A DNA stretch of 64,000 bases from Achromobacter denitrificans NBRC 15125 (GCF_001571365.1 NZ_BCTQ01000012.1:89619-153618), one strand, 5' to 3'. Positions 21,039 to 30,087 are shown, counted from the first letter of the stretch. Numbers and translations: made by a program. Notes: generated from the letters alone by a model not told the origin.

Positions 21039-21440
21039 GTGGAGATGCAGAGCAAGGCACGGGCCGGGGTGGGGCCCGAGCAGGTTTATCTGGATGGCCT
21101 GGCGGCCGGCCGGTTCGAGATCCAGCGCTGCGTGGGCTGCGGCCACGCGGTGTTCTATCCGCGCTGGGTGTGCCCGCATTGCGGCGGCGCGGCGCTGGAT
21201 TGGTTCGCGCCCTCGGGCGCCGGCGTGGTCTACGCCACCACCACCGTGGCCCGCAAGCCCGAGCAGGGCGGCGACTACAACGTGTGCCTGGTCGATCTGG
21301 AGGAAGGCGTGCGGATGATGAGCCAGGTGAGGGCGGTTGCGCCCGAGCATGTGCGCATCGGCATGCGCGTGCAGGCGCGCATCGCCATGATCGGCGACGC
21401 GGCGCAGATCGTGTTCGAGCCCTCGGAGGTGGCGGCATGA
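21039..21440 (+). CDS. Zn-ribbon and OB-fold protein (DUF35)
   Basis: The rubredoxin-like zinc ribbon has four cysteines (Cys31, 34, 45, 48 in RCVGCGHAVFYPRWVCPHCG) and leads into an OB fold (GAGVVYATTTVARKP to VQARIAMIGDAAQIVFEPSE). DUF35 proteins partner thiolase-like enzymes; in steroid side-chain degradation the DUF35 partner of the Ltp2 aldolase provides part of the CoA-substrate binding. The start is GTG 21039 with AGGAGA at five bases; ATG 21045 is the alternative. Its stop overlaps the start of the thiolase-like gene (ATGA), consistent with a 1:1 complex. Confidence 0.9.
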   Translation: MEMQSKARAGVGPEQVYLDGLAAGRFEIQRCVGCGHAVFYPRWVCPHCGGAALDWFAPSGAGVVYATTTVARKPEQGGDYNVCLVDLEEGVRMMSQVRAVAPEHVRIGMRVQARIAMIGDAAQIVFEPSEVAA

Positions 21441-22609
21441 GCTTGCGCGATTTGCGTGGCCGCGCGGCCATCGTCGGCGTGGGGCAGGCCGGCCTGGGGC
21501 AGGCCCAGGGCTATACCGAGCAGGAAGTGCTGACGCAGGCGGCGATGGCCGCGATCGCGGACGCCGGCCTGAGCCTCAAGGACATCGACGGCATTACGAC
21601 CTGCAGTTCCCTGTCGCCCATGTGGGGCATGTCGGTCGTCGAGTATCTGGGCATCCGGCCCACGTTCCTGGACAGCACCATGATAGGCGGGTCGAGCTAC
21701 GTGGCGCACCTGCTGCCCGCGATGCATGCACTGGAATCGGGGCAGTGCAACGCCGTCCTGGTCTGCTACGGCAGCACCCAGCGCACGGCCAAGTTCAACC
21801 GGGCGGACCTGACCCGGGGGCGCAAGTTCCTGGATCCCCAGCCCTTCGAGACTCCCTACGATCCGCCCATGCCGGCGGCGGCCTACGCGTTGGCCGCCAG
21901 CCGCCACATGCACCAGTACGGCACCACGCGCAAGCAGCTGTCGGAGGTTGCCGTCGCGGCGCGCAAGTGGGCGCAGCTGAACCCCGAGGCGACGATGCGG
22001 GACGCGCTGTCGCTGGAGGACGTGGCCAATGCGCGCCGCGTGTGCGATCCCTTCACGGTGCGCGATTGCTGCATGGTGAGCGACGGCGCGGGCGCATTCG
22101 TGATGACCCGGGCGGACCGCGCGCGGGACTGCGCCAAGGCGCCGGTGTACGTGCTGGGCAATGCCACGGCCGTGTGGAACCGGCAGGTGTCGTCCATGCA
22201 CGATCTGACGGTCACGGCCGCGCTGGAGTCCGGCCGGCGCTGCTACGAGATGGCCGGCGTGGGCGCTAAGGACATGGATCTGGCCATGCTGTACGACGCC
22301 TTCACGATCAATACCATTCTGTTCCTGGAGGACCTGGGGTTCTGCGAGAAGGGCGAGGGAGGCGCTTTCGTCGACGACGGCGCGATCGCGCCCGGCGGAC
22401 GGCTGGCCGTCAATACCAACGGCGGCGGGCTGTCGTGCGTGCATCCGGGCATGTACGGCGTGTTCCTCATGGTCGAAGCGGTGCGGCAACTGCGCGGCGA
22501 GTGCGGCGAGCGCCAGCTGAACAGTCCGAGCCTGGCGCTGGTGCACGGCAACGGCGGCACCCTGTCCAGCCAGTCCACCGCGATCCTCGGTACGCGGGAC
22601 GCGCTGTAG
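21437..22609 (+). CDS. Thiolase-superfamily protein lacking the catalytic Cys (SCP-x/Ltp2-like)
   Basis: The 390-residue protein has the thiolase fold (AIVGVGQAGLGQAQGYTEQE; VNTNGGGLSCVHPGMYG with His336; LVHGNGGTLSSQS). At the position of the thiolase nucleophile (usually a CAS-like motif) it reads STMIGGSSYVAHLL, with Ser86-Ser87 and no Cys. Tyr286 in LAMLYDAFT corresponds to the tyrosine-containing YD(S/A)FT motif of Ltp2-type retro-aldolases. I therefore favour C-C cleavage by retro-aldol chemistry over thiolysis. This is inference from motif comparison and from the coupled DUF35 gene. It starts inside the stop of that gene. Confidence 0.85.
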   Translation: MSLRDLRGRAAIVGVGQAGLGQAQGYTEQEVLTQAAMAAIADAGLSLKDIDGITTCSSLSPMWGMSVVEYLGIRPTFLDSTMIGGSSYVAHLLPAMHALESGQCNAVLVCYGSTQRTAKFNRADLTRGRKFLDPQPFETPYDPPMPAAAYALAASRHMHQYGTTRKQLSEVAVAARKWAQLNPEATMRDALSLEDVANARRVCDPFTVRDCCMVSDGAGAFVMTRADRARDCAKAPVYVLGNATAVWNRQVSSMHDLTVTAALESGRRCYEMAGVGAKDMDLAMLYDAFTINTILFLEDLGFCEKGEGGAFVDDGAIAPGGRLAVNTNGGGLSCVHPGMYGVFLMVEAVRQLRGECGERQLNSPSLALVHGNGGTLSSQSTAILGTRDAL

Positions 22610-22641
22610 GCGTCCGCGGTTCCATAGCCTTGGAGGAATCC

Positions 22642-23328
22642 ATGTTGAACAAGATCGTGCCCTCGCTGGAGGACGCCGTCGCCGGCGTGGCGGACGGCGC
22701 CACGCTGCTGATCGGCGGCTTCGGGGCGTCGGGCGTGCCGACGGAACTGCTGCAGGCGCTGCTGGAGACGGGCGCCCGCGAGCTGACCATCGTCAACAAC
22801 AACGCGGGCAACGGCGAAGCCGGCCTGAGCCAGCTGATCCGGGCCGGGCGCGTGCGGAAGGTGATCTGCTCTTTCGCGCGTTCGTCGAATCCGAAGAAGC
22901 CGAACGCGGCCGCGTTCGGGGAATGGTATGCCGCCGGCCGCATCGAGCTGGAGGTCGTGCCGCAGGGCACGCTGGCCGAGCGGCTGCGCGCCGCCGGCGC
23001 GGGCATCGGCCCGTTTTTCACGCCCACCGCGTACGGCACGCGGCTGGCGGAGGGAAAGGAAACCCGCAGCATCGACGGCCGCGGCTACGTGCTGGAAGCG
23101 CCGCTGCCGGGCGACGTGGCTTTCGTGAAGGCGCAGTACGGCGACCAGGCGGGCAATCTGACCTACCGCTACGCCAGCCGCAATTTCGGGCCGGTGATGT
23201 GCATGGCCGCAAGGCTCGCCGTCGCGCAGGTCGACGAGATCGTGCCCTTGGGCAGTCTTGCGCCCGAGCACGTCATGACGCCGGGGATCTTCGTGCAACG
23301 CATCGTCGAGTGCCGCAATGCCAATTGA
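22642..23328 (+). CDS. CoA-transferase subunit A (3-oxoacid/3-oxoadipate type)
   Basis: This is the alpha subunit of a family I CoA-transferase. The substrate-loop motif GGFGASGVPTELLQALL and the later GPFFTPTAYGT are typical of PcaI/ScoA proteins. It is 228 residues long, with ATG 22642 preceded by GGAGGA. It overlaps the B subunit by 11 bp. It would move CoA from succinyl-CoA or acetyl-CoA onto the free-acid substrate of this operon. The specific acid cannot be read from the sequence. Confidence 0.92.
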   Translation: MLNKIVPSLEDAVAGVADGATLLIGGFGASGVPTELLQALLETGARELTIVNNNAGNGEAGLSQLIRAGRVRKVICSFARSSNPKKPNAAAFGEWYAAGRIELEVVPQGTLAERLRAAGAGIGPFFTPTAYGTRLAEGKETRSIDGRGYVLEAPLPGDVAFVKAQYGDQAGNLTYRYASRNFGPVMCMAARLAVAQVDEIVPLGSLAPEHVMTPGIFVQRIVECRNAN

Positions 23329-23986
23329 AACCTTATCGCGCGAACGCATGGCGCAGATCGTCGCCGGCGACATTCCGCCCGCGTCCTACGTCAACCTGGG
23401 CATCGGCATGCCGACCCTGGTGGCGGACTACCTGGCTTCCGACAGCGGCGTCGTGCTGCACAGCGAGAACGGCATCCTGGGCATGAAGGGCCTGGCGCCC
23501 GGGCAGGAGATCGACGGGGACCTGCTCAATGCCAGCAAGGAACCGGTTGCGCTGGAGACCGGGGCGTCCATCACCGACCACGTGGTGTCGTTCGCCATGA
23601 TGCGCGGCGGCCATATCGACCTGACCGTGCTGGGCGCGTTCCAGGTGTCGGCCGACGGCGACCTGGCCAACTGGGATACCGGGCGCGAGGACTCGATCCC
23701 CGCGGTGGGCGGAGCGATGGACCTGGTCGCGGGAGCCAGACGCATCTTCGTGATGATGCAGCACGTGGACCGCGACGGCCGGCCGAAGATCGTGCCGCAA
23801 TGCAGCTATCCGCTCACCGGCAAGGGCGTGGTCGATCGCATCTACAGCGACCTCGCCATCATCGACGTGACGCCGGACGGGTTGCGCGTGCGGGCGATGG
23901 CGCGGGGGCTGGATTTCGCCACCCTGCAGGCGCGGACGGCGGTGGCCCTGACCCTGGACGATGCGTGGATCGAATTGGCGCCCTGA
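23318..23986 (+). CDS. CoA-transferase subunit B (3-oxoacid/3-oxoadipate type)
   Basis: This is the beta subunit and carries the catalytic glutamate in the motif SENGILGM; NLGIGMPTLVADYL near the N-terminus and CSYPLTGKGVVDRI near the C-terminus are family hallmarks. At 222 residues it is full length. The 11-bp overlap with subunit A implies translational coupling for a stoichiometric complex. The carboxylase genes start 33 bases downstream. Confidence 0.93.
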   Translation: MPIETLSRERMAQIVAGDIPPASYVNLGIGMPTLVADYLASDSGVVLHSENGILGMKGLAPGQEIDGDLLNASKEPVALETGASITDHVVSFAMMRGGHIDLTVLGAFQVSADGDLANWDTGREDSIPAVGGAMDLVAGARRIFVMMQHVDRDGRPKIVPQCSYPLTGKGVVDRIYSDLAIIDVTPDGLRVRAMARGLDFATLQARTAVALTLDDAWIELAP

Positions 23987-24019
23987 GCCGAGAGGCGGGC
24001 GCCGCAATTGGAGGCGGTA

Positions 24020-25564
24020 ATGAGTTGGACTCACGAGTTGGAAGAACTGGAGCGCCGCAAGGAATACTCCCTGCGCATGGGCGGTCCGGAGAAGATCAAG
24101 CGCCAGCATGACGCGGGCAAGCTGGACATCCGCCAGCGCATCGGCCGGCTGGTCGACGGCGAGTCGTTCCTCGAAGTGGGGGGGCTGGCGGGCAGCGGCG
24201 AATACGACGAGCAGGGCCGGCTCACGAACGTGGTGCCGTCGAACGTGATCATGGGGCGCGCGACGCTCGACCGCAAGCCCGTGGTGGTGGTGGGAGACGA
24301 CTTCACGGTGCGCGGCGGGGCGAACGACGGGGCGGTCGGCGACAAAATGATGTACGCCGAGCAGATGGCGTTCGACCTGCGCCTGCCCCTGGTGCGCCTG
24401 ATCGACGGCACGGGCGGGGGCGGCTCGGTCAAGAACATCGAGAAAATGGGCCATGCCTTGCTGCCCAAGATGAAGATCTGGGCCTACGTGGCGCGCAACC
24501 TGACCCAGGTGCCCGTGGTGTCGCTGGCGCTGGGGTCGGTGGCCGGCCAGGGCGCGGCGCGGGTTGCCGGCAGCCATTATTCGGTGATGGTGAAGGACAC
24601 CTCGCAGCTATTCATCGCGGGGCCGCCGGTGGTGGCCAAGATCGGCCAGCACCTGAGCAAGAACGAATTGGGCGGCAGCGGCATCCACACGCGCAATGGG
24701 GTGGTGGACGACGAGGTGGATTCCGAGGACGAGGCGTTCCTGGCCGCCCGCCGCTTCCTGTCGTATCTGCCCGCGTCGGTGCACGAGGTGGCGCCCCGGG
24801 GCGAGGTTCCCGCCGCCGCGGCCGACCAGGAGTGGCTGCGGACGGCGATACCGAAGGACACGCGCAAGGTCTACAAGATCCGGCCCATCCTGGACACCCT
24901 GTTCGATCCGGGCAGCGTGTTCGAGATCGGGCGGCATTGGGGCAAGGCGATCGTGGGCGGCCTGGCGCGGATCGACGGCTGGCCCGTGCTGTTCGCCGCC
25001 AGCAACCCCTATCACTACGGCGGCGGCTGGGACCGCCACACCGCCGAGAAATTCATCCGCCTGGTGGACCTGGCCGAAAACTTCCACCTGCCGGTGGTGA
25101 ACATGGTGGACATCGCGGGCTTCCAGATCGGCCTGGAAGCCGAGAAGGACGGCGTGATGCGCGCCGGTGTGCGCGCCTTGACCGCCGTGTCGCAATCCAC
25201 GGTGCCGTGGTTCTCCCTCATCATGCGGCGGGCCTTCGGGGTTGCCGCGGGCGGCCACCAGAATTCCAGCCGCTTCAACTTCCGCTACGCCTGGCCGTCG
25301 GCCCAATGGGGATCGCTGCCCATCGAAGGCGGGCTGGAGGTCGCGTACCGCTCCGAGATCGAAGCGGCGGACGACCCGGAGGCCAAGCGTGCGGAGATCG
25401 AAGCGCGGGTGCGCAGCCTGACGTCGCCGTTCCGCAGCGCCGAGGCGTTCGTGATCGAGGACATCATCGATCCGGCGTCCACGCGGGCGCGGCTGGTGGA
25501 GTTCGCCAATCTGGCGGCGCCGCTGCGCCGGCCGGGCCTGGTGGCCACGGGATACCGGCCCTGA
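24020..25564 (+). CDS. Acyl-CoA carboxylase, carboxyltransferase subunit
   Basis: This 514-residue protein has the two crotonase-like halves of acyl-CoA carboxyltransferases: the N half contains VVVVGDDFTVRGGANDGAVG and GTGGGGSVKNIEKMG, and the C half contains NMVDIAGFQIGLEAE and SQSTVPWFSLIMRRAFG. It should carry carboxyl groups from carboxybiotin to an acyl-CoA (propionyl-, methylcrotonyl- and geranyl-CoA carboxylases are homologues). I chose ATG 24020, with GGAGG at five bases; TTG 24008 is in frame. The biotin carboxylase starts 10 bases downstream. Confidence 0.92.
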   Translation: MSWTHELEELERRKEYSLRMGGPEKIKRQHDAGKLDIRQRIGRLVDGESFLEVGGLAGSGEYDEQGRLTNVVPSNVIMGRATLDRKPVVVVGDDFTVRGGANDGAVGDKMMYAEQMAFDLRLPLVRLIDGTGGGGSVKNIEKMGHALLPKMKIWAYVARNLTQVPVVSLALGSVAGQGAARVAGSHYSVMVKDTSQLFIAGPPVVAKIGQHLSKNELGGSGIHTRNGVVDDEVDSEDEAFLAARRFLSYLPASVHEVAPRGEVPAAAADQEWLRTAIPKDTRKVYKIRPILDTLFDPGSVFEIGRHWGKAIVGGLARIDGWPVLFAASNPYHYGGGWDRHTAEKFIRLVDLAENFHLPVVNMVDIAGFQIGLEAEKDGVMRAGVRALTAVSQSTVPWFSLIMRRAFGVAAGGHQNSSRFNFRYAWPSAQWGSLPIEGGLEVAYRSEIEAADDPEAKRAEIEARVRSLTSPFRSAEAFVIEDIIDPASTRARLVEFANLAAPLRRPGLVATGYRP

Positions 25565-25574
25565 GGCGACGCCC

Positions 25575-26942
25575 ATGAAAAAAATACTGATCGCCAATCG
25601 CGGGGCAGCGGCCGCGCGCATCCTGCGCGCCGTGAAGGCGCTGGGCCTGCAGTCCGTCGCGGTCTACTCCGAGGCCGACGCCGACCTGCCTTATGTGGGG
25701 CGGGCCGACGAGAGCGTCTGCATCGGCCCGGCGGCCGCCCGCGACAGCTATCTCAACCAGGATGCGCTGCTCGACGCCATGGCGCGCTGCGGGGCCGATG
25801 CGCTGCATCCGGGCTATGGCTTCCTGTCGGAGAACGCGCAGTTCGCCCGCCGCGTCGAATCGGCCGGGCACTGCTTCATCGGGCCGTCTCCCAAATGGAT
25901 CGACGCGCTGGGCAACAAGGCGGCGGCGCGCGCCTTGATGCAGCGGCACGGGCTGCCCGCGGGCGGCAGCACGGCCATCCTGCCTCGCGACGACCTGGAG
26001 GCCGTCTGCCGCGCCGCCGAGGCCCTGGGATTCCCGGTGCTGATCAAGCCGGCGGGCGGCGGAGGCGGCATCGGCATGGTTCCGGTGGAGGACGTCCGCT
26101 CCCTGCCGGGCAGCTGGGAGCGCGCCAGCGGCATGGCCGAGAAAGCGTTCGGCGATGCTTCCCTGTACCTGGAGCGGTTCATCCAGGCGCCGCGCCACAT
26201 TGAATTCCAGTTCCTGGCGGATCGCTACGGGAACGTCCTGTCGTTGTTCGAGCGGGATTGCTCCACGCAGCGCCGCTACCAGAAGGTGATCGAAGAGGCG
26301 CCCGCGCCCGCCATCGACCGCAAGGCCGTGGCGGCCATGGCGGACCGGCTGTCGGCGATCCTGGGCGAGATCGGCTACGACGTGATCGGCACGGTGGAGA
26401 TGCTCTACACGCCGGACGGCGGCTTCTCCTTCCTGGAGGTCAACACGCGGTTGCAGGTGGAGCACGCGATCTCCGAGGCCGTGACCGGCGTGGACATCGT
26501 GCAGGCCCAGATCCGCCTGGCCGCGGGCGAGACGCTGGCCTCGGTCGCGGGGAAAAGGCCGGCGCTGCGGGGGCACGCGATCGAAGCGCGCGTCTACGCG
26601 GAGGACCCGGTGCGCTTTCTGCCGTCGCCGGGCGTGCTGAAGACGTTCGACCTGCCGGGCGCCCGGCCCGGCCTGAGGGTGGAGACCGGCTATGCCGCCG
26701 GGAACCGGGTTTCCAGTCACTACGATCCGATGGTCGCGAAGATCATCGCGCATGCCGATACCCGCGAGGGCGCCACGCGCGCGTTGATCGAGGCCTTGGG
26801 CGACACCCGGGTGGAAGGCATCAAGACCAATATTCCGATGATTCTGCAGGTGCTCAAGTCCGAGCGGTTCCAGGCGGGCGCGATGACCGTGGACGGCTTG
26901 CAGGCATTGATATCAACCGAGGCGACAAAGGAGCGAGCATGA
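25575..26942 (+). CDS. Biotin carboxylase subunit
   Basis: This is an ATP-grasp biotin carboxylase of 455 residues: MKKILIANRGAAAARILRA, the substrate-binding HPGYGFLSENAQFA, the ATP lid KPAGGGGGIGM, and the catalytic EVNTRLQVEHAISEAVTG. It is a stand-alone subunit (no fused carrier), unlike most methylcrotonyl- and propionyl-CoA carboxylase alpha chains. Its stop overlaps the start of the small carrier gene (ATGA). With its neighbours it makes a three-part carboxylase. Confidence 0.94.
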   Translation: MKKILIANRGAAAARILRAVKALGLQSVAVYSEADADLPYVGRADESVCIGPAAARDSYLNQDALLDAMARCGADALHPGYGFLSENAQFARRVESAGHCFIGPSPKWIDALGNKAAARALMQRHGLPAGGSTAILPRDDLEAVCRAAEALGFPVLIKPAGGGGGIGMVPVEDVRSLPGSWERASGMAEKAFGDASLYLERFIQAPRHIEFQFLADRYGNVLSLFERDCSTQRRYQKVIEEAPAPAIDRKAVAAMADRLSAILGEIGYDVIGTVEMLYTPDGGFSFLEVNTRLQVEHAISEAVTGVDIVQAQIRLAAGETLASVAGKRPALRGHAIEARVYAEDPVRFLPSPGVLKTFDLPGARPGLRVETGYAAGNRVSSHYDPMVAKIIAHADTREGATRALIEALGDTRVEGIKTNIPMILQVLKSERFQAGAMTVDGLQALISTEATKERA

Positions 26943-27151
26943 AGAAGATTGTGTCGAGCGTGGCGGGCCGCGTCGTGGCTTGTTGCGTGGAGGAGGGAGC
27001 GCAGGTCGGGCCGGGCGACGAGGCGTTCAAGGTCGAGTCCATGAAAATGGAGATTCCCGTCGAAAGTGAAGCAAGCGGCCGTATCGCCAGGGTCCTGGTG
27101 GCGGTTGGAGACGAGGTGGAAGAAGGGCAGGAGCTCGCGCTGCTGGACTAA
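26939..27151 (+). CDS. Biotin carboxyl carrier protein, minimal (70 aa)
   Basis: This is a biotinyl domain only: KKIVSSVAGRVVACCVEEG, then VESMKMEIPVESEASG with biotinyl Lys36, ending VGDEVEEGQELALLD. At 70 residues there is nothing but the hammerhead fold; the second residue of the usual EAMKME motif is Ser (ESMKMEI). It overlaps the biotin carboxylase stop, so it is translationally coupled and probably the dedicated carrier of this carboxylase. Confidence 0.93.
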   Translation: MKKIVSSVAGRVVACCVEEGAQVGPGDEAFKVESMKMEIPVESEASGRIARVLVAVGDEVEEGQELALLD

Positions 27152-27191
27152 AGCGGGCCGCCACGGAAAACCGAAAACAAGCGAGGAGACA

Positions 27192-28220
27192 ATGCACAAA
27201 ACGACTAACAGCGACGCGCCCGCATTCCTGGCGCGAAAGAGCCCCCTGAAAGCCTTGGCGATCCTGGGATTGGCGGCGGTGCTGGGCAGCGCGAGCGTGG
27301 CCAGCGCCCAAGGCGCGCAGGGCTATCCCGGCAAGCCGGTCACCATCAACGTCCCGTTCTCGGCCGGCGGCACCACCGACATCCTGGCGCGCGTGATCGG
27401 CCAGCGGCTGAGCGAGCGCTGGGGTGTATCCGTGGTGGTCGAGAACAAGCCGGGCGCCGGCGGCAACATCGGCACCGCGCAGGTTGCGCGCGCGGCGCCG
27501 GACGGCTACACGCTGGTGATGGGCACGATCGGCACCCATGCCATCAATCCCAGCCTGTACAAGTCCATGCCGTACGACGCCATCAAGGACTTCGCGCCCA
27601 TCACCCGCACGGCCATGGTGCCCAACGCGCTGGTGGTGCCCAAGGACGCGCCGTACAACACCGTCAAGGAGCTGATCGCCTACGGCAAGAGCCATCCGGG
27701 CAAGCTCACCTTCGGGTCGTCCGGCCATGGCAGCACGCTCCATATGTCGGGCGAGACCTTCAAGATGATGACCGGCGTGGACATGGTGCACGTTCCCTAC
27801 AAGGGCAGCACTCCCGCGGTGACCGACCTGCTGGGCGGGCAGATCTCCATGATCTTCGACAACCTGCCTTCGGCGCTGCCGCACATCAAGGGAGGGCGCC
27901 TGAAGGTCCTGGCGGTGACCTCGGCGCAGCGCAGCGAGCAGTTGCCCGACGTGCCCACGGTGGCGGAGGCCGGCGTGCCCGGCTACGAGGTCGTTTCGTG
28001 GTTCGGCCTGTGGGCGCCGGCCAAGACGCCGGACGCGATCGTGACGGAGATCAACAAGCAGGTGGTCGACATCATCCAGACGCCCGACATGCAGAAGCAG
28101 ATCCGCGATCAGGGGGCGGTTCCCCAGCCGGACTCGCCCGCGGAGTTCGCCGCCTTCATCGGCAGCGAAGGCAAGAAGTGGGCGGAAGTGGTGCGCCGCG
28201 CCAACGTAACGACCGAGTAG
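27192..28220 (+). CDS. Bug-family tripartite tricarboxylate transporter binding protein
   Basis: This periplasmic solute-binding protein has a long signal peptide (n-region with Lys/Arg, then LGLAAVLGSASVASA) and the Bug signature in YPGKPVTINVPFSAGGTTD, followed by NKPGAGGNIGTAQVARAAPDGYTL. Bug proteins bind carboxylates or amides and feed TctA/TctB permeases, which are not in this window, so it would share a permease encoded elsewhere, as is usual in Bordetella. It is 342 residues long with GAGGAGA upstream. Its operon position suggests it captures the acid that the CoA-transferase activates. Confidence 0.93.
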   Translation: MHKTTNSDAPAFLARKSPLKALAILGLAAVLGSASVASAQGAQGYPGKPVTINVPFSAGGTTDILARVIGQRLSERWGVSVVVENKPGAGGNIGTAQVARAAPDGYTLVMGTIGTHAINPSLYKSMPYDAIKDFAPITRTAMVPNALVVPKDAPYNTVKELIAYGKSHPGKLTFGSSGHGSTLHMSGETFKMMTGVDMVHVPYKGSTPAVTDLLGGQISMIFDNLPSALPHIKGGRLKVLAVTSAQRSEQLPDVPTVAEAGVPGYEVVSWFGLWAPAKTPDAIVTEINKQVVDIIQTPDMQKQIRDQGAVPQPDSPAEFAAFIGSEGKKWAEVVRRANVTTE

Positions 28221-28253
28221 GACAACGATGTTTGGCTTCGAGGAGAGGGAAGC

Positions 28254-29183
28254 ATGGAACGCATGATGGAAGGCAAGGTGGTGGTGGTGACCGGCGCGGG
28301 CGGCGGTATCGGCCGCGAGGTCGCGCTGCAATTGGCGGCGCAAGGCGCGAAGGTGGTGGTCAACGATATCGGCGTCGCGCTCAATGGCGACAACCTGTCG
28401 GCCGACGAGGCGCCGGTGGCGCCGGCCGACGCGGTCGTCGCCGAGATCCGCGCGGCGGGCGGCATGGCGGTCGCGAATTTCGATTCGGTGGCGACGCATG
28501 CGTCGGCCAATGCCATCATCCAGTGCGCCATGGACGAGTTCGGACGCATCGATGGCGTGGTCAACAACGCCGGCAATCTGCGCGACCGCTCGTTCCACAA
28601 GATGAGCGAAGACGAGTGGCGCTCGGTGATCGCCGTCCACCTCGACGGCACGTTCTTCGTGAGCCGGTCGGCGGCCGCGCATTTCCGCGAGCAGGAGGGC
28701 GGGGCGATGGTCCACATGACCTCCACCTCCGGCCTGATCGGCAATTACGGACAGGCCAACTACGGCGCGGCCAAGCTGGGCATCGTGGCGTTGTCCAAGA
28801 TGATCGCGCTGGACATGGGGCGGTACAACGTGCGCTCCAATTGCATCGCGCCCTCGGCCTGGAGCCGCATGACCAGCTCCATTCCCACCGATACGCCGCA
28901 GCAGCGGGACCGTGTCGAAAAGCTGAAGAAAATGGAAGCGGGAAAGATCGCGCCCATGGCCGTGTACCTGCTCAGCGATGCCGCGCGCGAGGTAAGCGGG
29001 CAGATCTTCGCGGTGCGCGCCAACGAGATCATGCTGATGAGCCAGCCGCGCCCCCTGCGCTCAGTGCATTTCAGCGAGGGCTGGACGCCGCAGCGCATCG
29101 CTGAGATCGCGATTCCGGCGATGCAGAAGCACTTCTATCCGCTGGAGCGCTCGCCGGACGTGATGAGCTGGGATCCGATCTGA
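28254..29183 (+). CDS. SDR oxidoreductase, probable hydroxyacyl-CoA dehydrogenase
   Basis: This is a classical short-chain dehydrogenase with the NAD(P)-binding motif TGAGGGIG (13-20), NNAG, and the catalytic Ser157/159, Tyr170, Lys174 in the YGAAK motif. After the SDR core it has a C-terminal extension (SVHFSEGWTPQRIAEIA to the end) seen in the dehydrogenase part of multifunctional enzyme type 2, which oxidises (3R)-hydroxyacyl-CoAs. At 309 residues it is complete. It sits between the binding protein and the MaoC hydratase, consistent with a beta-oxidation-like step. Confidence 0.9.
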   Translation: MERMMEGKVVVVTGAGGGIGREVALQLAAQGAKVVVNDIGVALNGDNLSADEAPVAPADAVVAEIRAAGGMAVANFDSVATHASANAIIQCAMDEFGRIDGVVNNAGNLRDRSFHKMSEDEWRSVIAVHLDGTFFVSRSAAAHFREQEGGAMVHMTSTSGLIGNYGQANYGAAKLGIVALSKMIALDMGRYNVRSNCIAPSAWSRMTSSIPTDTPQQRDRVEKLKKMEAGKIAPMAVYLLSDAAREVSGQIFAVRANEIMLMSQPRPLRSVHFSEGWTPQRIAEIAIPAMQKHFYPLERSPDVMSWDPI

Positions 29184-29235
29184 TGCTGCCGGCGAACGCC
29201 GCGCAATCGATTTCCGGGCCACGGGGAGGGGCGCC

Positions 29236-30087
29236 ATGCGCTTGAGCTACGAGCAATTGCTGAATTACGAGCTGCCGGAAGTCAGGCAGCGCTACACCGC
29301 GCGCGACACGATGCTGTACGCCTTGTCGATCGGGCTGGGGCAGGACCCGCTGGACTTGACCGACCTGGCGCACGTGGGCAGACAGCACGATCCGCTCGCG
29401 TTGCCGTGGATGGCCGTGGTGCTGGGCTATCCGGGGTTCTGGCTCAAGGCGCCGGAAATCGGCGCCGACACGGTGAGGCTGCTGCACGGCGAGCAGGGGA
29501 TGGAGCTCTTCCATCCGATTCCGCCCGAAGGCGAACTGGCAGGCAAGACCCGGGTCGTCGAAGTCGTGGACAAGGGTGAAAAGGGCCTGCTGCTGTATTC
29601 GGAAAAGACCTTGACGGAGGCGGCGTCGGGACGCCTCGTCGCGCGGACCTTCGCCACCCACGTCCTGCGCGGCGACGGCGGCATGCCGGGAGCCGGAAAG
29701 CAGGCGCGGACCGCGCATGCCGTGCCCGAGTCCGCGCCGCATTGGGCCGTGCCGTTGAACACCCGGCCCGAACAGGCGCTGGTCTATCGTCTCAACGGCG
29801 ACTACAACCCCCTGCATAGCGATCCCGAGGTGGCGAGGGCGGCGGGTTTCCCGCGGCCCATCCTGCACGGCCTGTGCACGTTCGGCATGGTGTCGCAGGC
29901 CGTGTTCAGGCAGTTGCAGTCCGCGGCCGGCGGCGGCTCCCTGCGGTCGCTGGCGCTGCGCCTGTCGGGGCCGGTGTTCCCCGGCGAGACGCTGCGGGTG
30001 GAGGCCTGGCGGGACGGCTCCTTCCGGGCGCGCGTCGTAGAGCGCGACGCGCTGGTGATCGACAACGGCCTGATGCGGATCGCCTGA
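29236..30087 (+). CDS. MaoC-type enoyl-CoA hydratase (double hot-dog)
   Basis: The 283-residue protein has an N-terminal hot-dog half without catalytic residues and a C-terminal half with the hydratase-2 motif YRLNGDYNPLHSDPEVA, whose catalytic Asp189 and His194 are present, followed by GFPRPILHGLCTFG. This is the hydratase 2 layout of peroxisomal MFE-2. It would hydrate a 2-enoyl-CoA to the (3R)-hydroxyacyl-CoA, the substrate either of the adjacent SDR or of the DUF35/thiolase-like aldolase. It is the last enzyme of the operon. Confidence 0.92.
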   Translation: MRLSYEQLLNYELPEVRQRYTARDTMLYALSIGLGQDPLDLTDLAHVGRQHDPLALPWMAVVLGYPGFWLKAPEIGADTVRLLHGEQGMELFHPIPPEGELAGKTRVVEVVDKGEKGLLLYSEKTLTEAASGRLVARTFATHVLRGDGGMPGAGKQARTAHAVPESAPHWAVPLNTRPEQALVYRLNGDYNPLHSDPEVARAAGFPRPILHGLCTFGMVSQAVFRQLQSAAGGGSLRSLALRLSGPVFPGETLRVEAWRDGSFRARVVERDALVIDNGLMRIA

